Shown here piece by piece: positions 9,264-22,800 of a DNA stretch of 64,000 bases. Under the pieces are notes generated by a model. It saw nothing but the letters and a program-made list of their open reading frames with translations, was not told the DNA's origin and made no database searches. The stretch spans positions 3,633,347 through 3,697,346 of the forward strand of contig CM038922.1 of NCBI GenBank assembly GCA_021904315.1, given 5' to 3'. How positions within the stretch are numbered: position 1 is the first letter of the stretch; each line of letters opens with the position of its first letter. Both the position numbers and the translations under genes were made by a program. The DNA is from Sphagnum magellanicum (Eukaryota; Streptophyta; Sphagnopsida; Sphagnales; Sphagnaceae).

Positions 9264-12200
9264 ATGGTTCGTGTTTTTCTCCCGCAAGTTTCAATAGACT
9301 TGGATCTCGTGCACAGCTTCTTCCCCTTTTTTGTTTCGCTTTTTTTCCTCTTTTATTTATTTATTTATTTTTAAGGGGCCCGGCAGCAAGGATCTGTGCA
9401 TTTCGGTGTTGTTTTTTCGTGGATCATTTTTTATGGCATTGTAGAAGGCGGGAAGGATATTGTAAACGCAGTTCCCGTTCTTTGATTGACGTGTTTGAAA
9501 TGCCTTTTCTCCTGCTGCTGCTGTTGCGTGCTTCACTCATGTATTTTTTGCGTGATTTGTCTTCCGCTTGAATGGGAAGAAAGGGTTAGGGCATTGTATG
9601 GTGGTGTGTGTGTGAATTTAGGAGTGTCAGTTAGTGCGGCAAGTCTGGCAGATGTGTATCTCTCTCCTCTACCCATGTGTGGAAGCGCTAAGCGATATTT
9701 TATGTTACAGTATTATGTCACGGATACTTGTAGGGTTAGGGTATTGTATGGTGGTGTGTGGATATTTAGGAGTTTCAGTTAGTGTAGCAAGTCTGGCAGA
9801 TGTGTATCTCTTCCCTCTACCCATGTGTGGAAGGGATAGGCGAAATTATATGTTACAGTATTATGTTATGGATACTTGTAGTTTGTCCACCATTTTGAAT
9901 CCCTTCTCATTTGCATGTTTCCGCATGCTGATAAACCCTGTTTTGTGATTCAATTTTCCTGTTTCTGGTTACTCCATTGTGTTCTAATCAGATTTGCAAT
10001 TCATTTTCACTAGGATTTTCATATGTATGGAGACCAAAAGATGTGCAGAGGTTAGGGTAACGGGCTGCAGTGTATGTCAATATGTGATGCTTTTATTTGT
10101 GGGAAGCCTGCTGAAATAACTGTGGGATAACTTTTAACTTGATATTTGTGCTGGGGACATGCTTGAGTCCTGGTCTGTGATAATGTTGAGCTGACAGCCT
10201 TACAATTCTTAAGAGAGAAAAAGAGAGGGTATGGGGCAGGGGCAGGGGCAAAGACTATCTACCAAAGAGAAAGGCTGGATGATATGGGGTTCTGTTTCTT
10301 ATGTGTAGAGATGATGTTGCTGGGTGCAGATTCACTTTGTATTGTTGATTAGCCGGCAGGGCAAAGTAAGGTTGACCAAATGGTATTCACCTTACAGTCA
10401 GAAGGAGCGCACCAAGGTACTCATTTTCCTGGTCCATTCTTTGGAGTTTTTTTTAGTGTGGAAGATCAGGCAACTTTGCATGTTCCAAAACCATTTGCCT
10501 TCTTTGGTCATTGGTGGTTTTAGGAATTCTTATTACTTTATTGTGGCTGCCGGAATTTAGTTTGTTGAGGTTATCAGCCTAGATAAATTGAAGGTGATGC
10601 CTGATTATTCTTGGGCTGTTAGACTTTTTTTGTTTATGTTATTTTGGACTTTGCACAGGTTATACGGGAATTGAGTGGCATGATACTCTCCCGTGGTCCA
10701 AAGCTTTGCAATTTTATTGAGTGGAGAGGCCTTAAGGTGGTCTACAAACGGTACCACACTTGCTGGTTTTCAGATCTTCATTGTCTGTGGTTCTGTTTCC
10801 TGGTTTGCTCTTCAGTCATGCAGTATGTGAAGAACTCTTTCTTGTTTGTCTTTTTCTTCAATATTTGTTCGATGAATTTTGCATCTACCAGTGAAAACTA
10901 GAAGGATTGTGCTGGGATGGCAGGTATGCAAGTCTGTATTTCTGCATGTGTGTGGACACAGAAGACAATGAATTGGAGACTCTTGAAATAATCCACCACT
11001 ATGTAGAGATACTTGATCGCTACTTTGGCAATGTAAGTCCACTTTCTTTGCATAATAAGAGCAGATGAGATTCGAAGGTGCGAAGAATGAATTTTTCTGG
11101 CAACGTTGGGCCAGCTTTGAATGTAGACTGATCATTCCAGAGAACAGGATATCCTTTGTTCAAGGAGAAGTCAAGCCTTTGCTTTCAATGCTGTGCATTC
11201 ATGGAGTCATTAGATAGCACTTTGTGTAATCTACATGTCAAGAAAGTAGATGAAATGAGCATCATTTCACTTGAGCTTATGACTTCCAGTCTCCTCAGGG
11301 TCATGAACTGCCTGGCCTTCCACAGGCCAGAAAAATGTGAAAATGCTGTTGATAAGTAGTTTTTTCATGGAGTAGAAGTCCTGAGTTTTAGCAAGAGCTT
11401 GACTTTGTTGCATCATATTTGAATTTGTGTGGTGTGGACATGCTAGGTCTGTGAGCTGGATCTCATCTTCAACTTTCACAAGGTTTGTTGTCTTTCATGT
11501 ATGGTTACTTAGTGCCTAGAATTTTTGTTCTTTTAATCAGTGTAAGCTTGTGAAAATAGGTCTGGGAAGCAGCAAATTTGGAATGCAATCCTCTATCATG
11601 AACTTAGGGCTGGTTCCCAGTTTCTGGAGCCCAGTTCCTAATTGTGGATTTGAAGCAATGGCATTTTTAATGAGATTCTTGCATGTATTTGCTACATGCC
11701 TAGTATCTGATGCATATTCTGCTTGCAGGCATACTATATCCTAGATGAGGTGCTCATTGCTGGAGAATTGCAGGAATCCAGCAAAAAGTCGGTTGCCCGT
11801 GTTATCACTGCACAGGTGTTGGCTTTTATTCCTACCCTTTTTTGCTTCAATTCTGCTAGTGATACAGTTCTGAAAATCTAGTCTTATTCTCAATTTCAAT
11901 GCCCTTCCTTGGGCAACAGGTTGGAGTCTGACCTGTGTAGAACTTCTACTGGTTTCAAGTACCAACATGAAAAATTATAGTTGACACTACCATACTACTA
12001 TTCATGGTCTCCTGAAATGTGGTGATTCATTACTGAGAGGCACTACACAGTCCTTTTTGTACAGACTATAAGCTGTGTCCCCATTGCAATTCTGTTCCTT
12101 CTCTAGAGTTGAAATGGGAACATTCACTGATAATTGAGGCCTTTGTGGTCTATCTGGTAAGTCAGATACAATGGTACTAAACTGAGCTCTCTGCAAAACT

Positions 12201-12327
12201 GGTGAGCCCCTCTCTGCTGCTCTCTTTTACCTGTTACTGGGTGTGATTGTGGCAGGACACATTGATTGACAATGCCAAAGAGCAGGCCAGCTCATTGTCC
12301 AACATGATTGCACAAGCCACAAAGTAA
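9264..12327 (+). CDS. AP1S: AP-1 complex sigma subunit (sigma1 adaptin)
   Basis: Exons read as 9264-9266 (only the ATG), 10330-10416, 10659-10750, 10924-11032, 11447-11482, 11729-11815 and 12256-12327. Phases agree and the product is 161 residues, the normal plant length. The reading frame opens [20 protein letters not shown] and continues through [31 protein letters not shown] and [18 protein letters not shown] to a SNMIAQATK tail. These features place it in the small longin-fold adaptin family, AP-1/AP-2 sigma, closest to plant AP-1 sigma. The protein stabilises the AP-1 core and helps bind dileucine cargo signals at the trans-Golgi network and early endosome. The first exon stops directly after the start codon with a GTTCGT donor, so the weakest call is the 5' junction. 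Intron 1 contains a 150-bp tandem duplication. Confidence 0.95.
9583..9882. repeat. 150-bp tandem duplication in AP-1 sigma intron 1
   Basis: GGGTTAGGG(C/T)ATTGTATGG starts at 9,583 and again at 9,733. The two copies match through CAAGTCTGGCAGATGTGTAT to TTACAGTATTATGT and GGATACTTGTAG. The spacing is 150 bp, with about a dozen differences and small indels. Frames of about 100 codons across it are a by-product of the repeat and not genes. Confidence 0.85.
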
Positions 12328-14285
12328 ATTACTCCTTGAGTGGAGTCTCCATCATCACATCTCCAACTTCACAGAATAGTATGCTGAGATGGTAGTCAAT
12401 ATTTTTTTTGTGGAGGTTTCTGTATGTATATAATGACTTTCAATCTTCAAGCTGTTGTCATTGGTATACATAATGGGAACTAGATATTGAATCAAGTATG
12501 ATCTTGAAATGATTTTCCTGATTGAAGGAATGGATCCCTTCAAATTAGACTAGTTGAGCTAATGTTTGTGTTGTGACTTACAGGGGCTGAGGACTGGCCT
12601 CCACTCATTCAATCCACTCAACTTGGTCCCCTCAATTCTGTGCGAGTTTGAAGGGTGGAGTGACTCCTGTATGAGGTTCAAAATAGTTATGTGCAGTTTC
12701 GAGTTATCCAGAGTGTGGTGATGCTTGACAGTCTTCTGCAGCAGGACACAGATAAACACCTCTGGTCAATTTCTGAGATTGGTAGGCATGCGCAGAGTTA
12801 CTTTCTGCTGATATGCCAGAGGTGTGCAGATTATCTTGCCTGGGTATGTCTGTAGAGCTTTTCCATACTTCATTTATCCTGCACATCCTGCAGTTAGGTG
12901 CTATTTAGCATATAAAGCAAGGGGATAGTTATGTCTAGTCCATTCAGTAAGAGTCACATCCACTCTATTCAAGACCAAGTCTAGTGCATGCACAGCCTTC
13001 ACTTGTACACATTGACTGGATTGCTCAATTTTTTCATTTTCTTGGTCCACCAGGAAAAAAACCAGGGTTTGCTGTATCCTATAACACTGTTTTAATTGCC
13101 AAAATTATTCAATGAATGTTTGAACATGGAATCTGCTCCTGATCTTGAGTTTAGTAAATATTGGATGTCATTGTTGTGATTTGAATGTTGGGATCATTAA
13201 CCTTCACTTGTCTTCCAGACAGTGATTTGACTTTCCCTCACAAATGAATTGTGGTGATCATCCATCAAAATTCAGTGAATGACTTGTGGTCAGTGTCCAA
13301 TCACTGCCCATTAACTCCTACATGTTTGGGGCTGGATGACTATCAGGTTTTCATTGGTGTGAGAGATCAAGAGAGAACATATGGCCAAGTTTGGCACCAT
13401 TTGTGGCCTTGGTTGAAGCATATGTAAGTAGGCTTCTTGTCTGAAGTTCCTCATTGGGATGTGGACCCAGCCCTCTCCCACAATAGTTTTGGTTTAGGGG
13501 TGTTATTGTCAAGGTCTGATGCACAAGACTGGACAAACAAAATCATATACGCATGTTGGTGTTGCAACTAAACCATTTTATGGACTAGGTACCTGATGGG
13601 AGCCCATTGGTTATCAAGACTAATTCATAGCAGGAAACACCTCAACTGAAGGTCTTCTCAAACACTGATGTTTCTTGTTGGTTGCCAGGTATAATGATAT
13701 CTATCTAACCAAAAATTTTAAACAATGGACATGTAATCCATCGATCATAGAGATCATGTCCACAAAGAATATTGGTCTCATTCCCACTAGATAACAAACT
13801 CTTTTTAGCTACCTTCCTAAAGGCATACATAATCTTCATATTTGTATAGATCTAGAAAGGATAAGTGGATAAGCATCCTTAAAGATGTAATATATTCAAT
13901 GTTCAAGGTCAAGATTCAAACTCCAATGGACAAAAGTGGAGGTGAATTCAAATTATGTGACTTTTGACCAAGGGCCCAACAAACCATCATAGAGGGTGTG
14001 CTGGCTTATACATGTAGTCTTTATCAGACTCCTCGGAAGCATTATTTGGCTAATGTGCATGTTTGCAAGCCTTTCTGGACATGGATAGACTTTGAATCCA
14101 AAAGGATGTGAAACCATTCTTCAAAAACATATGTGAATTTTGCATATATGATTGAATCTATTCACCACCAAATGGTCAAGGCTCATTCTTTTTCGGTTCA
14201 TTGCTGGAACTATTTGGAATTCATTAGTTGCAACTCATGCAAGAACTTGGTTGTCCTCAGATTCTCTTTTTGTTTGAAGTTGTGA
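12328..14285. other. 3' flank of AP-1 sigma and intergenic DNA
   Basis: This is probably 3' UTR followed by ordinary intergenic sequence. No conserved protein segment, RNA or bounded element is recognised on either strand. Confidence 0.5.
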
Positions 14286-14640
14286 AGGTGTGGGGATCAG
14301 GGGGTTTTTTTTCTTCCAATTTTGTGAGGTAGGTGGACTGGTTAATTATTATCCACAAGAGGACTTCGCCACATTTGGCTACAGGTCAAAGAGAAAAGTA
14401 GATTCTTTTTTGTGAAACCCTGCTATATATACTGACAAATATACAAGAACCTACGGTTGAAATATGGGAATTTCAACTTTTTTTCCCCTCAAAACATGGT
14501 GACTTTGGGCCATTTTTCCCCCAAAAAATCCTTTACACAAGTAGTAGGCCCTTTTTTTTGGGTGATTGAGTGGGTGAAATTTTGGCACAAAAAAAAACTC
14601 TGGTGAGCAAAATTATGTAATATGGGGAAAATGTCAAACT
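14285..14640 (+). mobile_element. Copy of the TAGCCAAATTTGGCTA MITE family (degraded)
   Basis: TTTTGTGAGGTAGGTGGACT, then ATCCACAAGAGG, then CCACATTTGGCTACAGGTCA parallels the copies in the introns of the downstream coiled-coil gene. Only the forward arm is clear, so both boundaries are approximate. Confidence 0.55.
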
Positions 14641-16833
14641 TATGATTGATTGCTTAAGAATAATCAAAGGAGAACACAGTTCTACCCATACCAATGCCAA
14701 CCAATGCATCTAAGTTGCTAACAAGTTGGTTCCATGGCATGCAACACAAGTATCCCACAGTAGTTCCAATGTGTTCTAATGCATGGTCATCCTATCTTCA
14801 GGCAAACCCAATAATTTGAAATAAGATATCCAAAATCAAGGAATGCTATTGAACCTTAAGAACATAGGGAAATTGCATCAAATGAAGCAATGCCTGATAC
14901 AAATTCAAATTGCAGGAACGGATGGATGAAAGAAATATGTTGTCTTTAACTACTATTTTTTTCATACCACAGATTTGTGCTGAGGCTTTACCTATTGGGT
15001 GTCTTATATAGGGCATTCCATTCAATCCATTTCTCTACTCTGTTGTTTTATGTATTGTTTCGGATTGTGGATTTAATTTGTACAGAATGGTAAATTGTCC
15101 ATTGTTACATGGTAATGTTCCACATTTGGGAAATCTCCTGTTGGCAGATGTAATTCTCTCTGGCAGGCGTTCACAGTGACCTTTGAATTAGAAGAGCACT
15201 CTTGACAAGAGGCAAAATTTACAAAGGCAAGGCAGGGATGGGTATCTGTGTCTATCCAACCTCTCCATTTTTATCAAGGAGATTTGATCACCAGAGTAGG
15301 TCTGTAAGAGGAGGAAAGTGTAAACATAGATCGGTACCTTGGTGAAGTCCCTCTTTCTATATTTTCTGCAACATATGAGGTAAAGGGACATTTTTAGGTA
15401 TGCTATGAAATAAATAATAGTATATTAAATGAATACTCTTTTACAGTTGAGAAGATCCTAAGAATATTTTAGATATGTATTTTCATATCAATTCTAATTA
15501 TCACCTTATTTACATTTAAATAAATGATAAACTATACTTTTTCAAATTAGTTGCACCCCCCATGATTTTTATTTTTTTGCATCTTATTTAGAAAAAAAAT
15601 GGAAGTGACTTCCCTGGGTAGGTACATAGAGGGGAAGGGTAAGTTTATAGGTAGGCAAGTATGAAAGCTTCAGATAGACGAACAGAAACCATTCTTTCTA
15701 CATTATATATATTATAGATAAATAAATTATGTGTCAGGTGACGAAAAAAAAAATCGGATTTTCTGTAAAATTTTGTGTTTTGCCTCCAGAGATCACGCCC
15801 ACACTACATCTGATCTGCCACCCAGATATTTGGAGTTTCTACCTCAACAGGAAGACAGACACCCCAAGAGATGCTCGCAATCAAGGATTTCCCTTGTATA
15901 CAAGCAAAAAGCATCAATATGCTTCCGACAAAAAAAAACCTAATCAGATGATTGATTTCCTCAGGAGACCACCCAAAAAAGAAAAAGAAAAGAATGGTAA
16001 TCGGAAGGGTCCTTTTTCCTTTCTTCTAAATTCTGATAGCAGCGCATGCATGCACACAGTTGCTTCCTAGAATCGTCGTAGGTTCTTTTCACGTCTGAAA
16101 AATTGGTAATTTGTACAGCACTGATCTCTGTAACAAACTTCCGAGTTTTTTGTTTTATGGTCATGACACGAGGATTCAGAGACTTTTGATCATCATGGGT
16201 GGACGTATAACAAGAGCATTCTTAAGGCAGAGCAGGATCATCTGATAGAAAGAAAGCTTCTTTTCAAGAATTCTCTTAAATGTTATTCTTTTGTAAACGT
16301 TGGGTCCTTCTCATTTTTTATTATTTATTTTTTACAATGCAGATCTTCCAACTTCAAGCACAAGGAGTTCTCTTGCAACTCCCTGTGTGACATGTGGGAA
16401 ATTTATCAGAACCATCCTTTTAAGAACTCCCTCTTAGAACCAATGTCAAAGGGAAAATTGGTATTTCCCCAATCTGTGCTTTCCAACAAGGAGAAATTAC
16501 CGACTTCCCCTTGTAGTCATTAGTCATATGGTCGAGTTATACATAAACCCTTCTAGATGAACTAATTTCCCTGTGCACACGAAGTTCCTTCGGAATGTTG
16601 CAAAACCCGCTCCATGTGTTGCACAATTCCCTGTTACTTACGTTTGTAGTCTCTTCTTGGAGGTAAAGTTAGACAATTTCCAACAAGGGAAGGAATCATC
16701 CAAGAGCTCCCTTGTGATATATACTTCAGCCTCGCTCGATCGAGATTTCAGCTGCTGCTGGTGCTGCAAGGGAATCATCAAGTGCTGAGCGAGCCTCCGA
16801 GTCTGACAGAAGCTGTCACTGGTACTTGAAGAC
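14640..16833. other. Intergenic DNA and probable leader of the coiled-coil gene
   Basis: Nothing is recognised up to about 16,500. The last ~200 bp before the 16,834 ATG is probably 5' UTR and promoter. A 113-codon frame at 15,729-16,070 is lysine-rich low-complexity text without family resemblance and is not called. Confidence 0.45.
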
Positions 16834-19800
16834 ATGGCTGCATCACCAGCTAAGAAAGAGAACAACATGATGCAGCAGCAGCACACGCATCCAGCGAAGA
16901 TGTGCATCACTGACACTTGCAAGAGACCATTCTCTGCGGGTCGGAAACGCAACAAGTTGCCCAAAGTTTTGAGCGCACCCAGAACAGCGCCAAGCGGAAT
17001 AAGTACGGTGAGATGTGGTGGTGGTGGAGAGCAGAGCATGGTAACGTCTTCTTCTCCGGCGATCATCATCGTGGACGGTCCAGGTGGCGGCGGGGGGCGG
17101 GGTTTGTCAGCTGGAACTGGAGACTGGAGCAGCTGCTGTATGGAGGAGATCATGAAGGAGGCCATGATGGGACCGCCCCAAAAGAAGGCCAGGGACATCT
17201 TCCGCGACAAGGAGTCGCTGGTGGAGGAAATCTATAACCTGAAGACGGCCCTGGCCGACCAGGGCACCCACTTCAAGCTCCACCAAGTCCACCACAGAAG
17301 CATGAGCGTGGAAAACAGGCAAGTGTAATTTACTACTACATACTAATTAGCTATATCAGTTTTCCTTTTTTTTGTCACGTAGCGGGACTGGTGATCATTC
17401 ACAAGAGGAATGAGCCAAATTTGGCTACAGGTCAGAGAGGACACTAAAAATATTTTGGAATTCTGCCTAGTTTTGGCGACCTATCTGTCTGAACTCATTG
17501 TCTAGATCTCGTTACTTCTAACTTTTTTTCCCTCAAAAAACCTTTGAGTAATTTGCGATGGATTTTTTTTTGGTCAGCAAAAGGAAAACACCGCTTAGTT
17601 TTTTTGTTTTTTGGGATAAAATTTCGACCTGAAAAATATGATTTCTACCTATACAAAGGATTCTCCATGGAAAAAGAAAACAGACTGAATTTTTTCAGAT
17701 TTTTAAGACTTTTTCTTTTTTCAAATTACCAGATTTTTATGATAAGTTCCAGTATGTAGTCAAATTTGGCTAAATGATTTTCTGGATGATCGCCGCTTTG
17801 GCTACATCACAAAATCCTTAAAAAAAAAAACCCCGCAGCAGTACTTACTCATTCATTGGCCACCATCACTGGAATTTCTTTCTCTCAAGCTTTCTTCCTT
17901 TCTACAAAGGTTGGTGATTTGAGCTGGACTGTCACAAGAGGGGCTTTTTTTTCTTTCAAACTTAATTTTGTGATGTAGCTAGCCACACTGGCGATCATCC
18001 ACTGTTGAGGAATTAGCCAAATTTGGCTACAGTTCAGATAGGAAAGTAGGTTTGACTATATTTCAAGATCAAAACCCATTTACTTGTGCAAAGTGTGCTG
18101 ATAAGTTTTGCATAAATCTGTAGAAATGTGACAAATTGGACATTTCCAATTGATGTCATGACAAAATTTTGTCCTGAAAGATGATCAGAAAAACACATAC
18201 AGGAAACTGGAGCTGGAAATAACCAACTTGGAGACACAAAATGGCTATGAAGCTCCTAGAACAGGGGGAAAATGTCGTCTACGTAGCAAGCTACTTGGTG
18301 CTCCCCTTGTCCCAATAGTTCATTTAAAAGAAAATATCAAAAATAATCTATGTTTACTGCATTAAGCTTTAACTTGTAAGTGGATCAATAATATTTGTCT
18401 AAGTGTGCACTCATGGATATTTAAACATTAAAATATATTGTTTAAATCCAATCCAACCTTGAAGAACTGGATTTGTTCATGACCTATACTGACACATCTG
18501 ATTTTAACAATGAAGACAAGTTGAAATCTTCTTATATATTATGGGTGTTTGAAGCTATTTTATGAAGCTTAAGCAACGAAGCTTGCCAAATATGCCAATG
18601 TAACTAGATTGCATTTGGCAAATGCAATGGTGGCTCTTCTTTACCATAATTTCTTGACCTTTGTTATAGCCCAAAATAATATTCAGTCTTTCAAATTTTT
18701 TTCGAAAATCCATTTGATAATGGTCACCATTACTCTCCTTTGGTTTCCAAAAGGCACCCACAAGTTTACTTAACACACTCAATCTACCTCCATAGGGAAC
18801 TTTACACACAGTTTGTGGGCTTGCTTAATGTGCCATGTCTTGTCAAACCATCAAGTTTGTTCCATTGGAGATGATCTTTATCAAGGAAATTGTTGCTACC
18901 CACTTACACAAATAAAGTGAGTAGGGTGATTGGCGTATGTAATTGTAGGGTGTAAAGCAAAGCTCCTTGAGCTCCAATCTTTATTCGAAATTCAACGAGA
19001 GGAGTTGATTGAGCTCAATAAAGATGGCAAAATCTCATTGACTTACGTAAACTCTAACTCCTTATGGAGACCTTCAGGCATATGCAATACAAACTTGCTT
19101 GCTACTATAGCTAGAGAAGGAAATCATTGCACGATTAGGTTTATGAATTGGACCCAACCTTAATTTGAGCATGTGCCTATCTTCAACTGCCTACTTAATG
19201 AAACTGATTGGCATGCATCTGTATATATCTTCAGGAAGCTCGAGTGGAAAGGGATATATTTGCTTCTGAAGTTCGAAGACTTCAAAAAGAATTAAGAAAG
19301 TTACACCACCTGCACCACAAGATTATAACTGGAAATGCTGAAGTTGCACGCTTACGAGCACTTATACATGGCTTCAACTTGCATGGACAACAACTCAGTC
19401 AGACTATTTCTGTAAGTGTGTTCTTTTTTAATCATAGTCATAAACATTTTGCTTCTAAGTGCTAGTGTTGTGTCAAATAGTGAAAAGTTTTACCACTTGG
19501 ATATTGTTTGTATACAACCTATATGAATTGCGTAAATCAACATTACTCTAGTTGCATGGGATTGGAATACCATAGACACTTCCTTTGCTTTTTAAAGCAA
19601 TTTGGGGGCAAAATTTCACCCAGTTTTGGGTATTGTGCGCTGTGGGGCATTACATTCTTAAGGCCCTTGTGTGGGGGTTATTGCTATTGTTGTGTGGGTG
19701 TGTTGCTTTTGATATATCCTTGGCTAAGGATATATATATTTTCCAATTTATTTACCCATGGAGTAAGAGTATATCAGCATTCAAAAGATTTCATCAGGTT

Positions 19801-22800
19801 AGGGTTTGAGTATTAAAAGATTAATTTTTTTTTATAAATGGGTGGGGTTTGGGTACAAAACGGGTATTTATTATTTATTTATTTATTCAAAATGAGAATT
19901 TTTTTCACACTTCGAAAAAAAATTAAGACAATTTTTTCAGGTCAAATTCAGGGTCAAAATGCAAGAATCATCATGTTTGATTCACCCACGACTACAAATA
20001 TGCACTTTGAGTCCATGTCAGATTGCACTAATCAAATATGTATATTTGTCGATGCACCTTGATTTTATCCCATATAGTTTGCCCAAAGTTCTTCCCTTCT
20101 CACCTGTAGGGTCAAAGAGAAGACACTACATCTAAACATATAAATTTTTGTTGTGGGGCAACTTTCAAAGTTTCAACTAATTAGTAAATTAATTGATTGA
20201 TCTTTGTGATGGGGCAATCAAAAAAAAATTTAAAAAAAAAAACTTGAAAAATACCCCAACCTAATTAATAGAACTAACAATGTTTAGGGTTCAAGTCATA
20301 TTTGTCTTAAACTTTTTTACCAAAATGCAAAAACATATCCATCTTCAATATGGGTATTTAACATGTATTCAAAGTCATGAATTTCTAGCTGTATAGCTAA
20401 ATTACCTATTGATGGCACTCAATGACTAGGTAATAAAATTTCCTCACATGATGGGTGCCAAGTGCAACCAAAATGTAGGAGAAAAATCACATTCAAGAAC
20501 TTTGAGTTCAAAATGTTCAAAAATCAGGTTGTAATATATGATCATGATATTTTTTTTGGCCATATTTGCATGGTTCCTCACATGCCCAGTCAAGCCAAAC
20601 CATGAACATGTATATCCCCATTCCCCCACCTATGCACTTATGTCATGTTCACTAGAGCTTACATATAGATGCCATTTTTCCTGTCCAACCCAGCTAGTGA
20701 CGTATCACCAAGTTAGTGAAATCAAATGTATATTCATGGGAGATAACCCTATCAACATACATCAAAGCCAAACATCCAAAGAATCCTAAGCAGCCTTTTC
20801 TTTCTACTGGCGAAATTTAGTCAAAAATAGAAAATAAATTATTTTCGAGGGTTTCCATCATCAGTAATGAAAAAAAGAAAGGTGAAAATCATCAAATTTT
20901 TAATTTTTTTTTCAGTGTGTAAACATGAATATAGAAGGTTGATTCTATAAATTCTGCTCCCCATCTGGTTTGTAGCCAGATTTGGCTAAATCTTCCTAAG
21001 GACAATTGCTATTTTTTATAAATCTTCCTATGGATGATCACCACTTAAGCTACATAAAGAAATTCCATTAAAAAAGCCCTGACCCTAAGAAGCCTACTCA
21101 TGTATGTACAACCAATATGGGAAGAGAGTCAGATTATTAACAATCATTACAGTTAACCTATGGACATGACCCTGTTTCTCACTCTTTTTTTCTCCCCTTT
21201 TTCTGATGTACCTGAAATGGCAATGATCCATAAGGTGACCTAGCCAAACCTTTGGGTGTTAAAAAAAAATCAAAGTGAAAGAACTTAAGCATGCTCACAT
21301 ATTTCTGGTTACCTAACGGAACTTAATATAGAATCTGGAAATTTTCTTTTTAAAGTTTTTTTCTAAATTTGGCTATTAATCAACCCAAAATACCCACTTT
21401 TTTTTTGGCATTGTGAATTGTTTTGGGCCATTAGGTTAAAATTTTCTGGGAAAAAAATTGTTGATACGTAAGATTCACACAGCCCAATAGCTACTAGAAT
21501 GACATAGGAATCTAAATTCACTTGTTTAATTCATTCCATTTCAAGAATTTTGACAATACCTGATGCAAAGATGATGTTCGGAGATACCATCAGAAAAAAG
21601 ATTAAATGCAAAGCAATATTTACATTTCTAATAATGAGTGACATTGGTTGGTAGGATGGCATTTGATAAAAATATGAAGTTGAAGGGTTTACAACCATCC
21701 AAATGTGGAAAATACTATGAATAATGAATATTTGGTCCTATTGTGGCCTCATGTATACTTATTATGAGCATTGTCATTTAGGTTGGTGAAGCAAGAAGTT
21801 TATTATATGAATTATACAGAGTCAATAGATTGATTCAGTCACCTTATTGTTTCATTTTAAAATGATGTTATCTTGTGGTAATGGATTTAAGATAGGAGCA
21901 AGCCCATTTATACTAAGCATTAGAAATAAGCATTTTGGGGTGAAAGAAGAGCGAGGATCATGAATGAATTTTCATAATTTTGATTGCAGCCAATAATCAA
22001 ATTACTTAATAATGAATCATGTGGTGTCTCAGACTAAAATTTTGTATCATTAATGTCATGAATATGGACCAATCAAAAATTATATTGTAAATAAGCTAAC
22101 AACCTATAAAAAATCTTAACATTTCACACCAAATTGGCAATTCCTTGCACCTCAACCAAATGCTATGCATATTAGAGGATTGGAAGAATATAGACAAGCC
22201 ACCAATTACCACTACAGCAACAGAAAAGGACTTGGATTGAAAAAATCAAGCTCCACAATAAAAACCATAAAACAATATAGGAAGAGATCTAGAATTTCTT
22301 TGAGCAATAACCTAGGAAATGCAATATCTAACATTTTGTTTAATGTTGGAAATAAACTAAGGAAGGATTAAATCAAGAAACCCACATATCACCCACAAAT
22401 TAATCTTGTCGCCAAGTTTTTTCTTTTTCTTTTCTTTTCTATTGTGATGTAGCCATAGTGGCAATCATCCACAAGGGGAATTAGCCAAATATGGCTACAA
22501 GTCAAAGAGGAAAGTAGAAAATTTTCAGAATCCTGCTATATTTTGATGACCTGCCGCTGGAATCTATTGTCTAAACATGACAATTTTGAAAATGTTTTCC
22601 TCAAAATGTGGCAACTTTGGCACATGTTTTTCATAAAAATCCTTTGAATGAGTTGCACTTGATTTTTTTGGGTTGCCAAGTAGTGAAAATTTGCTCCCCA
22701 AAAAAACAAACACTGGTTGTCACTATTGGGTGGCTTGTTCATAGAAAGATTATAAACCACATTACAAAGAGATCCAAACCAACAACTTAGAAATGCAATA

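Noticed and set aside
9083-9948. Frames of 98-162 codons across 9.1-9.9 kb
   Set aside because: They overlap the AP-1 sigma leader and a 150-bp intron duplication; the composition is low complexity with no family match.
15729-16070. 113-codon plus frame upstream of the coiled-coil gene
   Set aside because: Two overlapping frames of equal quality, lysine-rich, no conserved motif and no splice logic tying it to exon 1.
17317-17322. GC donor (AG|GCAAGT) at the end of exon 1 of the coiled-coil gene
   Set aside because: It would leave phase 2, which fits no downstream exon; the GT donor at 17,323 leaves phase 0 and fits exon 2.
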